This document shows, piece after piece, positions 47,542 to 57,211 of a stretch of DNA of 64,000 bases. Position 1 is the stretch's first letter, and every line of letters begins with the position of its first letter. The stretch comes from Billgrantia gudaonensis (GTDB lineage Bacteria > Pseudomonadota > Gammaproteobacteria > Pseudomonadales > Halomonadaceae): positions 1 through 64,000 of the forward strand of contig NZ_FNES01000012.1 in NCBI RefSeq assembly GCF_900100195.1, in the 5' to 3' direction. The position numbers and the translations under genes were made by a program. Under the pieces are notes generated by a model. It did not search any database and was not told where the DNA came from. It saw only the letters and a list, made by a program, of their open reading frames with translations.

Positions 47542-48768
47542 ATGCCCCACCTGCATGTCGCCCTGGTGAGCGAGCGTCCCGAGATCACCCTGATCCCCCT
47601 GCTGCAGCTGCGCCCCGAGCGCGTGATCCTGGTCGCCACCCGCCAGCGACGGCCGGTGGCGGAACGTCTCGAGATCCTGCTCGGCCGTGAGCTGCCCGTC
47701 ACCACCGAGCTGCGCCGGATCGACGACCTGCCTTGCCACGACCCGCAGCTCGTTCACGCCTTCGCCAACGAGCTGGCCGACGAGCTCGTCCGACTGCAGG
47801 CCACCACAGCGGAGCTGACCGTCAGCTACCACCTGGGCGATGCCCCGCGCCTCACGGCGTTGCTATTTCAGCATGCCCTGCAGCGCTGCCAGGCCGACGG
47901 TATCGATGTCGACCTGACCGCCGGCGCCCTCTACCGTCTCGGAACGGGGCAAGATCCGCAGGCATTCGAAACCCTCGCCATCGAGCCTCTGCTCGACTGC
48001 GACCTCTACCTGCTGGCCAACGGCTACAAGCGTACCCAGGCCCGTTCCGACCATGCGACCTGGCGCGAAGCCGCCGAATCGCGGCGCCCCCTGACCCGTT
48101 ACCTGGCCCACCATGCCGACCGCCTGGGCGAGCTGCTGGCCGAACTGGCCGCGCTCGTGCGTGGCGACAGTGGTCAGCCGGTCATCGTCGATGACGCTGC
48201 CGAGGGTCCGGTACTCGACCCCGACGCCCGATACCAGCGGCTGAGCCTGCCACCGGCCTTTCCGGAAACGGATGCCCTGAGCCGGCTGGCCGAGGCCGGC
48301 CTGATCGAGTGGTCGAACCGGTCACCGCGGCGCCTGGGCTTTGTTTCGCTGCTGGCAGCCCAGTACCTGAGCGGCCAGTGGCTGGCCGAATACGTCTGGC
48401 TTTGCGCCCGCGACGCCGGGATGGAAGCGCATTGCGGCGCTCACCTGCTCGACCTCAGCGGCCGTCACAACGACGCTCCCGCCGTGCTCGACGTCCTGGC
48501 CTTGCATCACAATCAACTGCTGATGATCGCCTGCCCTCCCTTCCCCGCCCGGCCGTCGGGTGGGCCTTGCAATGCCCTGCACGACCTCCACGCGCTGACC
48601 GATCACACCGCCGGCTTGGCAGGCACGCGGCTTCTGGTCAGCGCCGGCCCTCTGGACACCGCTCGTCAGCGCGCCAACCGGCTCGGCGCTGCGGTGATGG
48701 AAGGCAACGTGCTCAAGCGGCTGCCGGTTCGCCTGGTGCAGTGGCTGGAAACCGGCTGCTGGCCCTAG
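47542..48768 (+). CDS. DUF1887 family CARF protein (Card1/Can2/VC1899-like), nuclease motif degenerate
   Basis: The 408 residues align by eye with DUF1887 proteins such as Vibrio VC1899. Residues 1-160 form a CARF-like Rossmann domain (VALVSERPEITLIPLLQLRPERVILVATRQ). A winged-helix-like linker (about 235-275) and a C-terminal restriction-endonuclease fold follow, beginning GQWLAEYVW (278-286). In active members this fold carries E-x-LD and E-C-K. Here Asp318 (VLDVLAL) remains, but the E-x-K position reads Ala330-Cys-Pro332. The CARF ligand loop, usually like TGGTK, reads LGDAPR (about 98-103). So both nuclease and ligand sites look altered. GAGGAGCAAGG precedes the start. No cas genes or CRISPR array are in the window. 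Confidence 0.8.
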   Translation: MPHLHVALVSERPEITLIPLLQLRPERVILVATRQRRPVAERLEILLGRELPVTTELRRIDDLPCHDPQLVHAFANELADELVRLQATTAELTVSYHLGDAPRLTALLFQHALQRCQADGIDVDLTAGALYRLGTGQDPQAFETLAIEPLLDCDLYLLANGYKRTQARSDHATWREAAESRRPLTRYLAHHADRLGELLAELAALVRGDSGQPVIVDDAAEGPVLDPDARYQRLSLPPAFPETDALSRLAEAGLIEWSNRSPRRLGFVSLLAAQYLSGQWLAEYVWLCARDAGMEAHCGAHLLDLSGRHNDAPAVLDVLALHHNQLLMIACPPFPARPSGGPCNALHDLHALTDHTAGLAGTRLLVSAGPLDTARQRANRLGAAVMEGNVLKRLPVRLVQWLETGCWP

Positions 48769-48920
48769 GCCTCGTCCGAAAACTGGCTGCGCTCGCCGAG
48801 CTTTCAGACAACGCCTCGACATCCGGTCGCCACTACCGGCAAGCCGCACGCCGGTCGCGATCTCGCGATTTCGACCGCCCGCGATATACTGCATTCGTCA
48901 TAGGCTCCCGAGAGAGACGC

Positions 48921-49784
48921 ATGCATTTCTGGTTGATCGCCAATGCCAAGGCCGGCGATGGCTCCCGAGGCCAGGCTTTCTGGCTGGACCATCTCCGCCA
49001 GGCCGGCCTGACGAACGTGACGCTGTGCGACCTCGGCGACGACGACTGGGAATCGCAGGTACGGCCGGGAGACCGGGTGCTCGTGGCAGGAGGCGACGGT
49101 TCGGTCAGCCGCTTGGCCAGGGTATGCCTGGAACGCGAGGCCACTCTGGGCGTGTTGCCCTCGGGCACCGCCAACGACTTCGCCCGCAACCTCTCCCTGC
49201 CGGAAGATCCCGAAGCACTGTGCCGCCTGATGATTTCCGGCGCGCCGCGCCGGGTCGACGTGGCCTGGATCGGTGAGCACCTGTTCCTCAACGTGGTGCA
49301 TATCGGCCTGGGCACGCTACCGACCACCCAGGCCTCGCCGCGCCTCAAGCAATGGTTCGGGCGCTTCAGCTATCTGGCCGTGCTGCTGCGCAAGCTGAAA
49401 TTGCAGCGCGGTTTCAAGGCCACGATCGAACACGCCGAGGGTCGCAGCAGGGAACGCTGGCTCACCATCGCCATTGCCTCGGGCGCCTACTTCGGCGGCG
49501 GCCAGCGCATTCCCAACGCCTCCTTGACCGACGGCAGGCTGACCCTGGCCGCCATTCGTCATGGCTCCCTGCCACGCTTGCTGCGCCTGCTGCTGATCAC
49601 GCGTTTCACCAGCCAGCCGTTGGAGAACGAAGAGGCCGTGCTGACCCTGGCCCCGACCGACTGCCGGATTCGGCTCGCACAGCACAAGCTGGTCACCGCC
49701 GATGGCGAACGGTTGGGAAGATTCAAGGAACTGCGATTCACCACCACGCCCCGGGCACTGAGCGTGATCGGCGAACCGCAATAG
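48921..49784 (+). CDS. diacylglycerol kinase catalytic-domain lipid kinase (YegS/BmrU-like)
   Basis: A 287-residue soluble lipid kinase with the nucleotide-binding GGDGS (57-61), LPSGTANDFARN (80-90) and the GSGAYFGGG-type loop (IASGAYFGGGQR). It may phosphorylate diacylglycerol, phosphatidylglycerol or a related lipid; YegS is the nearest well-known relative. GAGAGA precedes the start. It lies 152 bases after the DUF1887 gene, and a perfect 12-bp hairpin ends it. Confidence 0.9.
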   Translation: MHFWLIANAKAGDGSRGQAFWLDHLRQAGLTNVTLCDLGDDDWESQVRPGDRVLVAGGDGSVSRLARVCLEREATLGVLPSGTANDFARNLSLPEDPEALCRLMISGAPRRVDVAWIGEHLFLNVVHIGLGTLPTTQASPRLKQWFGRFSYLAVLLRKLKLQRGFKATIEHAEGRSRERWLTIAIASGAYFGGGQRIPNASLTDGRLTLAAIRHGSLPRLLRLLLITRFTSQPLENEEAVLTLAPTDCRIRLAQHKLVTADGERLGRFKELRFTTTPRALSVIGEPQ

Positions 49785-49799
49785 GCGTATCGTCGAGAT

Positions 49800-49825
49800 G
49801 CGTTGCAGGGCAGGCCCTGCAACGC
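49800..49825. terminator. bidirectional stem-loop between the lipid kinase and the outer-membrane protein
   Basis: Perfect 12-base arms (49800-49811 and 49814-49825, GCGTTGCAGGGC and its complement) lie between two convergent genes. There is no long T-run. Confidence 0.6.
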
Positions 49826-49837
49826 TAGGCGAAGCGG

Positions 49838-50338
49838 TCAGAAACGGTAGCGCAGGCCGACGCTGGCCGCATCGAAGGTATAGTTGGACTTGTCGAGATA
49901 GCGCATGTAGTCGGCACCGACCGCCAGATTGGGAGCGACATCGAACTCGGCACCGGCGCCGTAGGAGAAGTCGCTCTCGCTGTCGGCGTCGAAATCGACC
50001 TCGGTGAAGCCGGCCAGGCCGAAGAGACGGAACTCGGGCCCCACCGGTACGATGCCCTTGGCATAGGCGCCTACCAGATAGTCGAGCTCGGCGGGGCCAT
50101 CGGATCCCCCGGTGCCGAGGTGCCCTTCCACGGCGAAGTAGTCGTTGAATTGCATGCCGCTGTTGACGCGCAGGCCGACGTCGTCTCGGTCGGAACCGCC
50201 GTCGGCATCGAGTTCCCAGAACATGGCGTCACCGCCAATGTAGCCACGTGGCTGACCAAACTGCTGGGCCTGCGCGGCGGAAACCATCAGACCAGTGAGA
50301 AGCACGCTGGAAACGGCTGAAACGAAAAAGGTTTTCAT
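49838..50338 (-). CDS. outer-membrane beta-barrel protein
   Basis: A 166-residue precursor with a signal peptide ending AQA at about 24. The mature part has alternating hydrophobic strands (GYIGGDAMFWELDAD, VGLRVNSGMQFNDYFAVEGHLG, FRLFGLAGFTEVDFD, FSYGAGAEFDVAPNLAVGADYMRY) and ends VGLRYRF. A terminal Phe after aromatic residues is the typical BAM targeting signal. It is a small eight-strand barrel of the OmpA-like or OmpW-like type. No ligand is known. The gene is divergent from ackA. Confidence 0.88.
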   Translation of the reverse strand: MKTFFVSAVSSVLLTGLMVSAAQAQQFGQPRGYIGGDAMFWELDADGGSDRDDVGLRVNSGMQFNDYFAVEGHLGTGGSDGPAELDYLVGAYAKGIVPVGPEFRLFGLAGFTEVDFDADSESDFSYGAGAEFDVAPNLAVGADYMRYLDKSNYTFDAASVGLRYRF

Positions 50339-50541
50339 ACCTCACCTCCAGTTAGGAAACAGTGTTTCCCCATGCCTTAGACAGTTTGGCTCAGTGTCCG
50401 CGGCTTGGCAAGCCGGCTCGGCGAACATTTGGACCGATGCCGTTCTCCGTGCCAGGCTTGATCGAGCGCAACCCATCGGCAGCGCCCCGGCCGAGCGGCC
50501 ATGGTAGACTAAGGTCTAACGTTTCGTTTCAGGGAACCTCG
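50339..50541. promoter_or_regulatory. intergenic region between the barrel protein and ackA
   Basis: These 203 bases should hold promoters for both divergent genes. No consensus promoter pair stands out. TAGACT-AAG-GTCTAA (50514-50528) just before ackA is a short inverted repeat (TTAGAC on the opposite strand) that may be an operator. CGGCTTGGCAAGCCG (50400-50414) is another imperfect one. Confidence 0.3.
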
Positions 50542-51717
50542 ATGCACGCCCCGACACTGGTCATCAACTGCGGTTCGTCCTCGATCAAGTACGCCCTCAT
50601 CCCCGCTTCCGCCGAGTCCCCGCGCCAGTTCGGCCTCGCCGAGCGCCTGGGCAGCGCTGAAGCCATCCTGAATGGCACGGACGGCCGCGGCGAGAGTTTC
50701 GCTCGTGCGCTGCCCGGCGCCGACCACGCCACCGCCCTCGAGACGATCCTCGGCTGTCTGGAGGGTCAGCATCCCGGCGCCGTGGGCCATCGCATCGTTC
50801 ACGGCGGCGAGCGTTTCACCCGCGCCGTGCTGATCGACGATGACGTGGTGGCGGAAATCGAAGCCACCGCCGCACTGGCGCCGCTGCACAACCCGGCCAA
50901 CCTCGAAGGCGTCATGGCCACCCGGACCCTTTTCCCGCAGTTGCCCCAGGTGGCCGTCTTCGATACCGCCTTCCACCAGAGCCTGCCGCCGCGCGCTTAC
51001 CGCTACGCCCTGCCGGAAGCGCTCTACCGCGACCACGGCATTCGTCGCTATGGCTTCCACGGCACCAGCCACGCGCATGTCAGCAGCCGTGCCGATGCCC
51101 TGGCCGGCATTCGGGGCGGCTGGCTGACCGCCCACCTGGGCAACGGTTGCTCGACCTGTGCGGTGTGGCAGGGCGAGAGCCTGGACACCAGCATGGGCCT
51201 GACGCCGCTGGAAGGGCTGGTGATGGGCACGCGCAGCGGTGACGTCGACCCTGGACTGCACGCCCACCTGGCGCGCCAGCTCGGCTGGTCGCTGGATGAC
51301 ATCGACCGAGTGCTCAACCGCGACAGCGGCCTGGTTGGGCTATCGGGACTCTCCAACGACATGCGCGAGCTGGAGCAGGCGGCCTCGGAGGGACACGCCG
51401 GGGCGAGGCTGGCCATCGAGGTCTTCTGCTATCGGGTGGCCAAGTCGCTGGCCGCCCTCTCCTGCGCACTGCCACGCCTCGACGGCATCGTCTTCACCGG
51501 CGGCATCGGCGAGAACGCGTCGGCCGTGCGCCAGCGCATCGTCGCGGCCCTGCCGCACTTCGGCATCGCCCTGGATGACGATGCCAACGACGCCACGGTG
51601 CGCGGCCGCGAGGGACGCATCGACGCGGGCGGCCCTCAGCTGTGGGTGATCCCCACCGACGAAGAGGGCCGCATCGCTCTGGAAACCCGCCAGCTGATCG
51701 AGGAAGCCTGCGCATGA
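50542..51717 (+). CDS. ackA: acetate kinase
   Basis: Interconverts acetyl phosphate plus ADP with acetate plus ATP. The 391 residues include [14 protein letters not shown] (N-terminal ASKHA motif), [11 protein letters not shown], the catalytic Asp and Arg region [27 protein letters not shown] and [14 protein letters not shown] precedes the start. Its stop overlaps the pta start (ATGA), a standard ackA-pta operon for acetate overflow or assimilation. Confidence 0.97.
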   Translation: MHAPTLVINCGSSSIKYALIPASAESPRQFGLAERLGSAEAILNGTDGRGESFARALPGADHATALETILGCLEGQHPGAVGHRIVHGGERFTRAVLIDDDVVAEIEATAALAPLHNPANLEGVMATRTLFPQLPQVAVFDTAFHQSLPPRAYRYALPEALYRDHGIRRYGFHGTSHAHVSSRADALAGIRGGWLTAHLGNGCSTCAVWQGESLDTSMGLTPLEGLVMGTRSGDVDPGLHAHLARQLGWSLDDIDRVLNRDSGLVGLSGLSNDMRELEQAASEGHAGARLAIEVFCYRVAKSLAALSCALPRLDGIVFTGGIGENASAVRQRIVAALPHFGIALDDDANDATVRGREGRIDAGGPQLWVIPTDEEGRIALETRQLIEEACA

Positions 51718-53897
51718 CACCCCGCGAAGCGACGCCGCACCCCCAGGTTCTGCTGATGGTGCCCACCAGCGTGGGCGTGGGCCTCACCTCGGCGAGCCTG
51801 GGCCTGATCCAGGCGCTCGATACCATCGGCCTCAAGGCCGGGTTTCTCAAGCCGTTTCGCCAGGATGAGCTCAACGGCTCTGGCGCGGACCGCTCCACCG
51901 CTCTGGTGACCAGCACCCTGGGGCTGCGACCGCCGGATCCCATGCCGCAGGCCGACATGGAGCGCCTGCTCCGGCATGACCGCCAGGACGTGCTGATGGA
52001 GCAGGTGATCGATCTCTACGACCAGACCATCGAGCGCCACGCCAGTGGCGCACCGGACGTCATCGTCGTCGAGGGGCTGGCACCCACTACCCACGGCACC
52101 TACGCCACGGCTCTCAACGCCCAGCTCGCCCATGCGCTCAACGCCCGCATCATCCTGGTGGGCAGCGGCGACTGCGACGACCCCCAGGCGCTGGCCGAGC
52201 AACTCGACATGCACGCCCAGAGCTTCGGTGGGCTGAGGTCGAGCCGCACCCTGGGGTGCATCCTGATGCGCATGCGCAACCTGCCCGGCGCCGAGACCAC
52301 CGCGGCCCTGGCCCCCGGCTCGCCCGGCCCGTTGCACGACGAGGCACTGCTCGCCGCCTTGCGGCGCTACTCGCCGACGCTGGCCACCGACCGCTTCCAC
52401 CTGATCGGCGTGGTGCCTTACAACGCCACGCTCACCGCTCCGCGCGTGCTCGACGTGGCCCGCGCGCTGAATGCGCGCTTTCTCAGCGAAGGCGAGGCGG
52501 CCAGTCGCCGGGTGCTATCGACCAGCCTGTGCGCGCGCAGCGCTGCCAACGCCCTGCACGTCTTCCGACCCGGCAGCCTGATCGTCGCCTCCGGCGACCG
52601 CGACGACATCGTCCTCGCCACGGCCCTGGCCACCATGAACGGCGTGCCCATGGCCGGCGTGCTGCTCACCAACGGCTACATGCCCAACGACAACATGGTG
52701 GAGATGTGCCGTCCGGCACTGAAGACCGGCATGCCGGTGCTCGCCGTGGACACCGACAGCTTCACCACCGCCAAGGATCTCGCTGCCATGAGCAACGACA
52801 TCCCCATGGACGACCTGGAACGTGCCGAGCAGGTGACGCGCTTCGTGGCCGGACACATCGACCTCGAGTGGCTCAAGGAAAACCTGAGTCGTGGTTATCC
52901 CGACCGCCTGTCGCCTTCCGCCTTCCGGCATCAGCTGGTCAAGCTGGCTCAGGCCGCCAACAAGCGCATCATCCTCCCCGAAGGCAGCGAACCGCGCACC
53001 GTGGAGGCCGCGTCCATCTGCCAGCGTCGCGGCATCGCTCGCTGCGTGCTGCTCGCCAAGCGCGACGAGGTCGAGGAGGTGGCCCGCAACCGTGGCATCG
53101 ACCTGCCCGAGGGGCTCGAGATCATCGATCCCGATGGCATCCGCGATCGCTACATCGCCCCCATGGTGGAACGGCGGCGCGGCAAGGTGAACGAACTCAC
53201 CGCCGAGGCACAACTGCAGGACAACGTGGTGCTCGGCACGATGATGCTGGCGCTGGGCGAGGTCGACGGCCTGGTCTCGGGCGCCGTTCACACCACCGCC
53301 AACACCGTGCGCCCGGCCTTCCAACTGATCAAGACCGCCCCGGGCTACCGGCAGGTGTCGTCGATCTTCTTCATGCTGTTGCCCGAGCAGGTGGTGGTCT
53401 ACGGCGATTGCGCAGTGAACCCCGACCCGGATGCCGAGACGCTGGCCGAGATCGCCGTGCAGAGCGCGCGCTCCGCTCAGGCCTTCGGCATCGAGCCAAG
53501 GGTCGCGATGATCAGCTATTCCACCGGCAAGTCGGGCAGCGGTGCCGACGTGGAGAAAGTCCGCCGGGCCACCCAACTGGCCCGTGAGCAGGCACCGCAC
53601 CTGCTCATCGACGGCCCGCTGCAGTACGACGCCGCAGCCATCGAGAGCGTGGGTCGCCAGAAGGCGCCGGACTCGCCGGTGGCCGGACGCGCCACGGTCT
53701 TCGTCTTTCCCGACCTGAATACTGGCAACACCACCTACAAGGCGGTGCAGAGAAGCGCCCGGGTGGTGAGCGTGGGCCCCATGCTGCAGGGCCTCAACAA
53801 GCCGGTGAACGACCTTTCACGCGGCGCGTTGGTCGACGACATCGTCTACACCATCGCCCTGACCGCCATCCAGGCGGCGCAGACGCCTACCCCTTGA
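51714..53897 (+). CDS. pta: phosphate acetyltransferase (long form)
   Basis: Interconverts acetyl-CoA and acetyl phosphate. The 727-residue long form has an N-terminal P-loop/BioD-like domain ([16 protein letters not shown]), a central DRTGG domain (about 220-330) and a C-terminal PTA_PTB catalytic domain (from about 395, with [41 protein letters not shown] and [12 protein letters not shown]). It is coupled to ackA. Its last 11 bases overlap the convergent polyamine permease gene. Confidence 0.97.
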   Translation: MTPREATPHPQVLLMVPTSVGVGLTSASLGLIQALDTIGLKAGFLKPFRQDELNGSGADRSTALVTSTLGLRPPDPMPQADMERLLRHDRQDVLMEQVIDLYDQTIERHASGAPDVIVVEGLAPTTHGTYATALNAQLAHALNARIILVGSGDCDDPQALAEQLDMHAQSFGGLRSSRTLGCILMRMRNLPGAETTAALAPGSPGPLHDEALLAALRRYSPTLATDRFHLIGVVPYNATLTAPRVLDVARALNARFLSEGEAASRRVLSTSLCARSAANALHVFRPGSLIVASGDRDDIVLATALATMNGVPMAGVLLTNGYMPNDNMVEMCRPALKTGMPVLAVDTDSFTTAKDLAAMSNDIPMDDLERAEQVTRFVAGHIDLEWLKENLSRGYPDRLSPSAFRHQLVKLAQAANKRIILPEGSEPRTVEAASICQRRGIARCVLLAKRDEVEEVARNRGIDLPEGLEIIDPDGIRDRYIAPMVERRRGKVNELTAEAQLQDNVVLGTMMLALGEVDGLVSGAVHTTANTVRPAFQLIKTAPGYRQVSSIFFMLLPEQVVVYGDCAVNPDPDAETLAEIAVQSARSAQAFGIEPRVAMISYSTGKSGSGADVEKVRRATQLAREQAPHLLIDGPLQYDAAAIESVGRQKAPDSPVAGRATVFVFPDLNTGNTTYKAVQRSARVVSVGPMLQGLNKPVNDLSRGALVDDIVYTIALTAIQAAQTPTP

Positions 53898-54705
53898 GGC
53901 GTTCGCTGCGCCGGCGCAGCAGCTCCATGGTCACCAGCAGCAGCGTGGAAAGCAGGATGAGGATGGTGGCCATGGCAGCGATGGCCGGGCTGATGTTCTC
54001 GCGAATGCCGGAGAACATCTGGATCGGCAGGGTACGCTCGGTGGGGCTGGCGATGAACAGCGCCACCACCACCTCGTCGAAGGAGGTAGCGAAGGCGAAC
54101 AGCCCACCCGAAACCACCCCGGGGACGATCTGCGGCAGCACCACGGTGAAGAAGACACGCATGGGGCTCGCCCCCAGACTGGCCCCGGCGCGCATCTGGT
54201 TGAAGTCGAAGCCCTGCAGGGTAGCGTTGACGGTGATCACCACGAAGGGCACGCCCAGCACCGTGTGGGCCAGCACCAGTCCGGTGTAGGAGTTGAGCAA
54301 CCCCACCTGGGCGAAGAAGAAGTACATGCCCACGGCGACGATCACCAGCGGCACCACCATGGGCGAGATCAGCAACGCCAGGATCACTCCCTTGCCGGGA
54401 AAATCGGCGCGGTTGAGCCCCACTGCAGCCAGCGTGCCGAAGGCCATGGCCAGCAGCGTGGCCAGCGGCGCCACGATCAGGCTGTTCTTCAGCGAATCGA
54501 GCCAGGGGCCGGCACTGAAGATCTCCTGGTACCAGCGCAGCGACAGCCCCGGCAGCGGATAGGTGAGAAAGGACCCGCTGCTGAACGACAACGGGATGAT
54601 CACCAGCACCGGCGTGATCAAAAACAGCAGTACCAGGCCGCAGAAGCTGCGGAAAACCCAGAACCAGATCCGCTCGACCGGCGACGCATAGGGTGGCAAA
54701 GCCAT
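53887..54705 (-). CDS. polyamine-type ABC permease (PotI/PotC-like)
   Basis: A 272-residue inner-membrane permease with six transmembrane segments and the EAA loop (QMRAGASLGASPMRVFFTVVLPQI). Sequence style and gene order match spermidine/putrescine importers. It lies three bases after the partner permease and is the last gene of the minus-strand operon ATPase-binding protein-permease-permease. It overlaps the end of pta by 11 bases. Confidence 0.92.
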   Translation of the reverse strand: MALPPYASPVERIWFWVFRSFCGLVLLFLITPVLVIIPLSFSSGSFLTYPLPGLSLRWYQEIFSAGPWLDSLKNSLIVAPLATLLAMAFGTLAAVGLNRADFPGKGVILALLISPMVVPLVIVAVGMYFFFAQVGLLNSYTGLVLAHTVLGVPFVVITVNATLQGFDFNQMRAGASLGASPMRVFFTVVLPQIVPGVVSGGLFAFATSFDEVVVALFIASPTERTLPIQMFSGIRENISPAIAAMATILILLSTLLLVTMELLRRRSERLKG

Positions 54706-54708
54706 GGT

Positions 54709-55959
54709 TCAGCTCCCGATCATCTGCTTGCGGTTCACCAGGCGGTGGTAAACCAGGTAGAGCAGCAGGGTCACCGCCAGCAGGATGCTGCCCAGTGCCG
54801 CCGCCATGCCCCAGTTGTTGGTGGTGTTGGTGTAGTAGGCCACGTAGTAGCTGACCATCTGGTCCGCCGGACCGCCCACCAGAGCCGGGGTGATGTAGTA
54901 GCCCAGCGCCATGATGAACACCAGTATGGTGCCAGCCGCTATCCCGGACACCGTCTGCGGCACGTAGACCTGCCAGAAGGCGGCGAACGGATGCGCACCG
55001 AGCGATACCGCGGCCCGCTGATAACTCGGCGATATGCCCTTCATCACGCTGTAGAGCGGCAGCACCATGAAAGGCAGCAGAATGTGCACCATGGCGAAGA
55101 ACACCCCGGTGCGATTGAAGACCAGCTGCAGCGGGGACTCGACGAGCCCCAAGGTCATGAGCGTCTGATTGGCCAGGCCGTTGGACTGCAGCAGGATGAT
55201 CCAGGCTGCGGTACGTACCAGCAGCGACGTCCAGAACGGCAGCAGTACCAGAATCATCAGCAGATTGCTGGTCTTCGCCGGCAGCGTGGCCAGCAGGTAG
55301 GCGAGCGGAAAGCCCAGCGCCAGACAGATCAGGGTGACGCCGCCGGCGATGACCAGGGTGCGTTGGAAGACGGCCTGGTAGAGGCGATCCTCTTCGTCGA
55401 CACGCTGGACCTCGCCATCCGCACCGCGCTCCAGATCGAGCGAGGCGAGAAGGTAACGATCCGTGCGCGGCGGTGCGGCCGCCTTGATGCCTCGCCAGGT
55501 TGCCGTATCGCCCCAGGCCGAGTCGATGTCGATGAGGGTTTCCCGCCAATCGTCGCTTTGCGGCGGCAGCGCCATCAGGGTGCGCATCAGCAGGCCACGA
55601 TAGCCGGAATCCTCGTAGTTGAGGCGGCGTCCCACGCTGCCCAGCCCTCCGCCGCTGCGCGAGTCGCGAAGCTCATCGGCAAAGGCGGCGAAGGTCGCTT
55701 CGTCGGGCAGGCCCTCGCCGTCCCACTGCGCGAGCGATGCAGCCGTCTGCGGCATGACCTGGCGCAGGCTGCCGTTGTCGACGCTGTTGAACAGCATGTT
55801 GCCGATGGGCACCACGAAGACCACGAGCAGAAAGAGTGCCAACGGAGCCACCAGGCCGACCGCCTTGAGCTTGCGCAGCCGCTCGGCACGCCTCAGCCGT
55901 GACTTGAGATTGCTCTTGGACGGAGCGGCAGCGCCGCCATCGAGTGTGGTGGTGGTCAT
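54709..55959 (-). CDS. polyamine-type ABC permease (PotH/PotB-like) with large periplasmic loop
   Basis: A 416-residue permease, about 120 residues longer than E. coli PotB/PotH. The extra length is a polar segment (about 58-195) between the first and second transmembrane helices, so probably periplasmic. The rest has six helices and the EAA-type loop (YQRAAVSLGAHPFAAFWQVYVPQT). Similar long-loop permeases are found in proteobacterial polyamine systems. The loop may contact the binding protein. It is 81 bases after the binding-protein gene. Confidence 0.9.
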   Translation of the reverse strand: MTTTTLDGGAAAPSKSNLKSRLRRAERLRKLKAVGLVAPLALFLLVVFVVPIGNMLFNSVDNGSLRQVMPQTAASLAQWDGEGLPDEATFAAFADELRDSRSGGGLGSVGRRLNYEDSGYRGLLMRTLMALPPQSDDWRETLIDIDSAWGDTATWRGIKAAAPPRTDRYLLASLDLERGADGEVQRVDEEDRLYQAVFQRTLVIAGGVTLICLALGFPLAYLLATLPAKTSNLLMILVLLPFWTSLLVRTAAWIILLQSNGLANQTLMTLGLVESPLQLVFNRTGVFFAMVHILLPFMVLPLYSVMKGISPSYQRAAVSLGAHPFAAFWQVYVPQTVSGIAAGTILVFIMALGYYITPALVGGPADQMVSYYVAYYTNTTNNWGMAAALGSILLAVTLLLYLVYHRLVNRKQMIGS

Positions 55960-56040
55960 GAGTTCCCCAGGCGGTGAGAATCGGGTCGGGCAGACACGCA
56001 GTGGCCGCGTGGCGCCATGCTGGCGCCACGCAGCTTGCGA

Positions 56041-57114
56041 TTACTGAGCCGCCCAGGCGTTGAAGCGCTGCTCCAGCTCTTCGCCATAGCTGACCCAGAA
56101 GGCCGTATTCATGGCCAGGGCACCGTCGAGGTTGTCAGCGTGAGTAGGCATGCGCCGTGCCTGCTCATCGTCGAGCTCGTCGAGGGCATCGGGGTGCACC
56201 GGGCCATAGGGGATTTCGCTGGAGTACACCGCCTGATTCTCGGGCTGGCTGGCGAACTCGATGAACTGGTAGGCCTCATCGACGTAATCGCTGCCCGCCA
56301 CGATCGCCCAGTAGTCGAGATCGTAGATACTGCCGTCCCACACGATTTCCAGGGGAGTGCCCTCTTCCTGGGCGGCGGCGATGCGGCCGTTGTAGGAAGA
56401 GGTCATCACCACGTCACCGGCCACCAACCACTGGGGCGGTTGAGCGCCGGCTTCCCACCACTGGATGTGCTCCTTGATCTCGTCGAGCTTGGCAAAGGCG
56501 CGATCGACACCCTCGTCGGTGGACAATACGTCGTAGACTTCGCTCGCCGGCACGCCGTCGGCCTGCAGGGCGAATTCCAGCGTGTACTTGGCGCCACGGC
56601 GCAGCCCGCGCTTGCCGGGGAAGTCTTCGACGTTCCAGAAGTCCTCCCAGGAAGTCGGGGCGGAGTCGAGCTCGTCGGCATTGTAGGCGAGCACCGTCGA
56701 CCAGACGAAGGTGCCGACCCCGCAATCGTTGAAGGCAGAATCGATGAGCACGTCGCCCAGGCCCAAGCGCTCCCAGTCGATGGGCTCGAACAATCCCTCG
56801 AAGCAACCCCGCACGAGCTCCGGCGACTCCATCTCTACCAGGTCCCAGCTGACGTTGTCGGTCTCGACCATGGCACGGATGCGCGACAGCTCGCCGTTGT
56901 AATCCCCCGGCGTGAGCTCGATGCCGGAGCTTTCCTGGAAGGGACCGTAGTACGCCTTCTCCATGGCATCGCCGGAGGCCCCGCCGAAGGAGATCACGGT
57001 CAGCGCCTGGGCCCCGGCCGACATGGCCAGGCCGGCGGTGAACAGGCCGCCCAGGGCCACGCCACGGGCCAGACGCGTGATGGGCTGCGATGGATGGTTC
57101 AAGTCTCGCTTCAT
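56041..57114 (-). CDS. periplasmic polyamine-type substrate-binding protein (PotD/PotF-like)
   Basis: A 357-residue precursor. After a twin-basic N-terminus the signal peptide ends AQA at about 36. The mature protein starts LTVISFGGASGDAMEKAYYGPFQESSGIEL and continues with DLVEMESPELVRGC, SAFNDCGVGTFVWSTVLAYN and DVVMTSSYNGRIAAAQ, typical of the SBP_bac cluster D proteins. The substrate is probably spermidine, putrescine or a similar amine; it is not proven. GGGAGAG precedes the start. It lies 97 bases after the ATPase gene. Confidence 0.92.
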   Translation of the reverse strand: MKRDLNHPSQPITRLARGVALGGLFTAGLAMSAGAQALTVISFGGASGDAMEKAYYGPFQESSGIELTPGDYNGELSRIRAMVETDNVSWDLVEMESPELVRGCFEGLFEPIDWERLGLGDVLIDSAFNDCGVGTFVWSTVLAYNADELDSAPTSWEDFWNVEDFPGKRGLRRGAKYTLEFALQADGVPASEVYDVLSTDEGVDRAFAKLDEIKEHIQWWEAGAQPPQWLVAGDVVMTSSYNGRIAAAQEEGTPLEIVWDGSIYDLDYWAIVAGSDYVDEAYQFIEFASQPENQAVYSSEIPYGPVHPDALDELDDEQARRMPTHADNLDGALAMNTAFWVSYGEELEQRFNAWAAQ

Positions 57115-57211
57115 CTTACTCTCCCGGTCGCAAGCGACCTTTCCATTGTTGTTGAGGGTCCAGCGATTGCCCTGCCCGAATGGGCAGGCAGGCCCCAGCC
57201 GGCAAGCCGAC

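Noticed and set aside
47542..48768. A type III CRISPR locus suggested by the DUF1887 protein
   Set aside because: Neighbours are thiC and a lipid kinase; no cas genes and no regularly spaced repeats were seen.
53846..55902. Long frames in other phases over the polyamine permease genes
   Set aside because: Both permeases show EAA loops and transmembrane patterns; the other frames do not.
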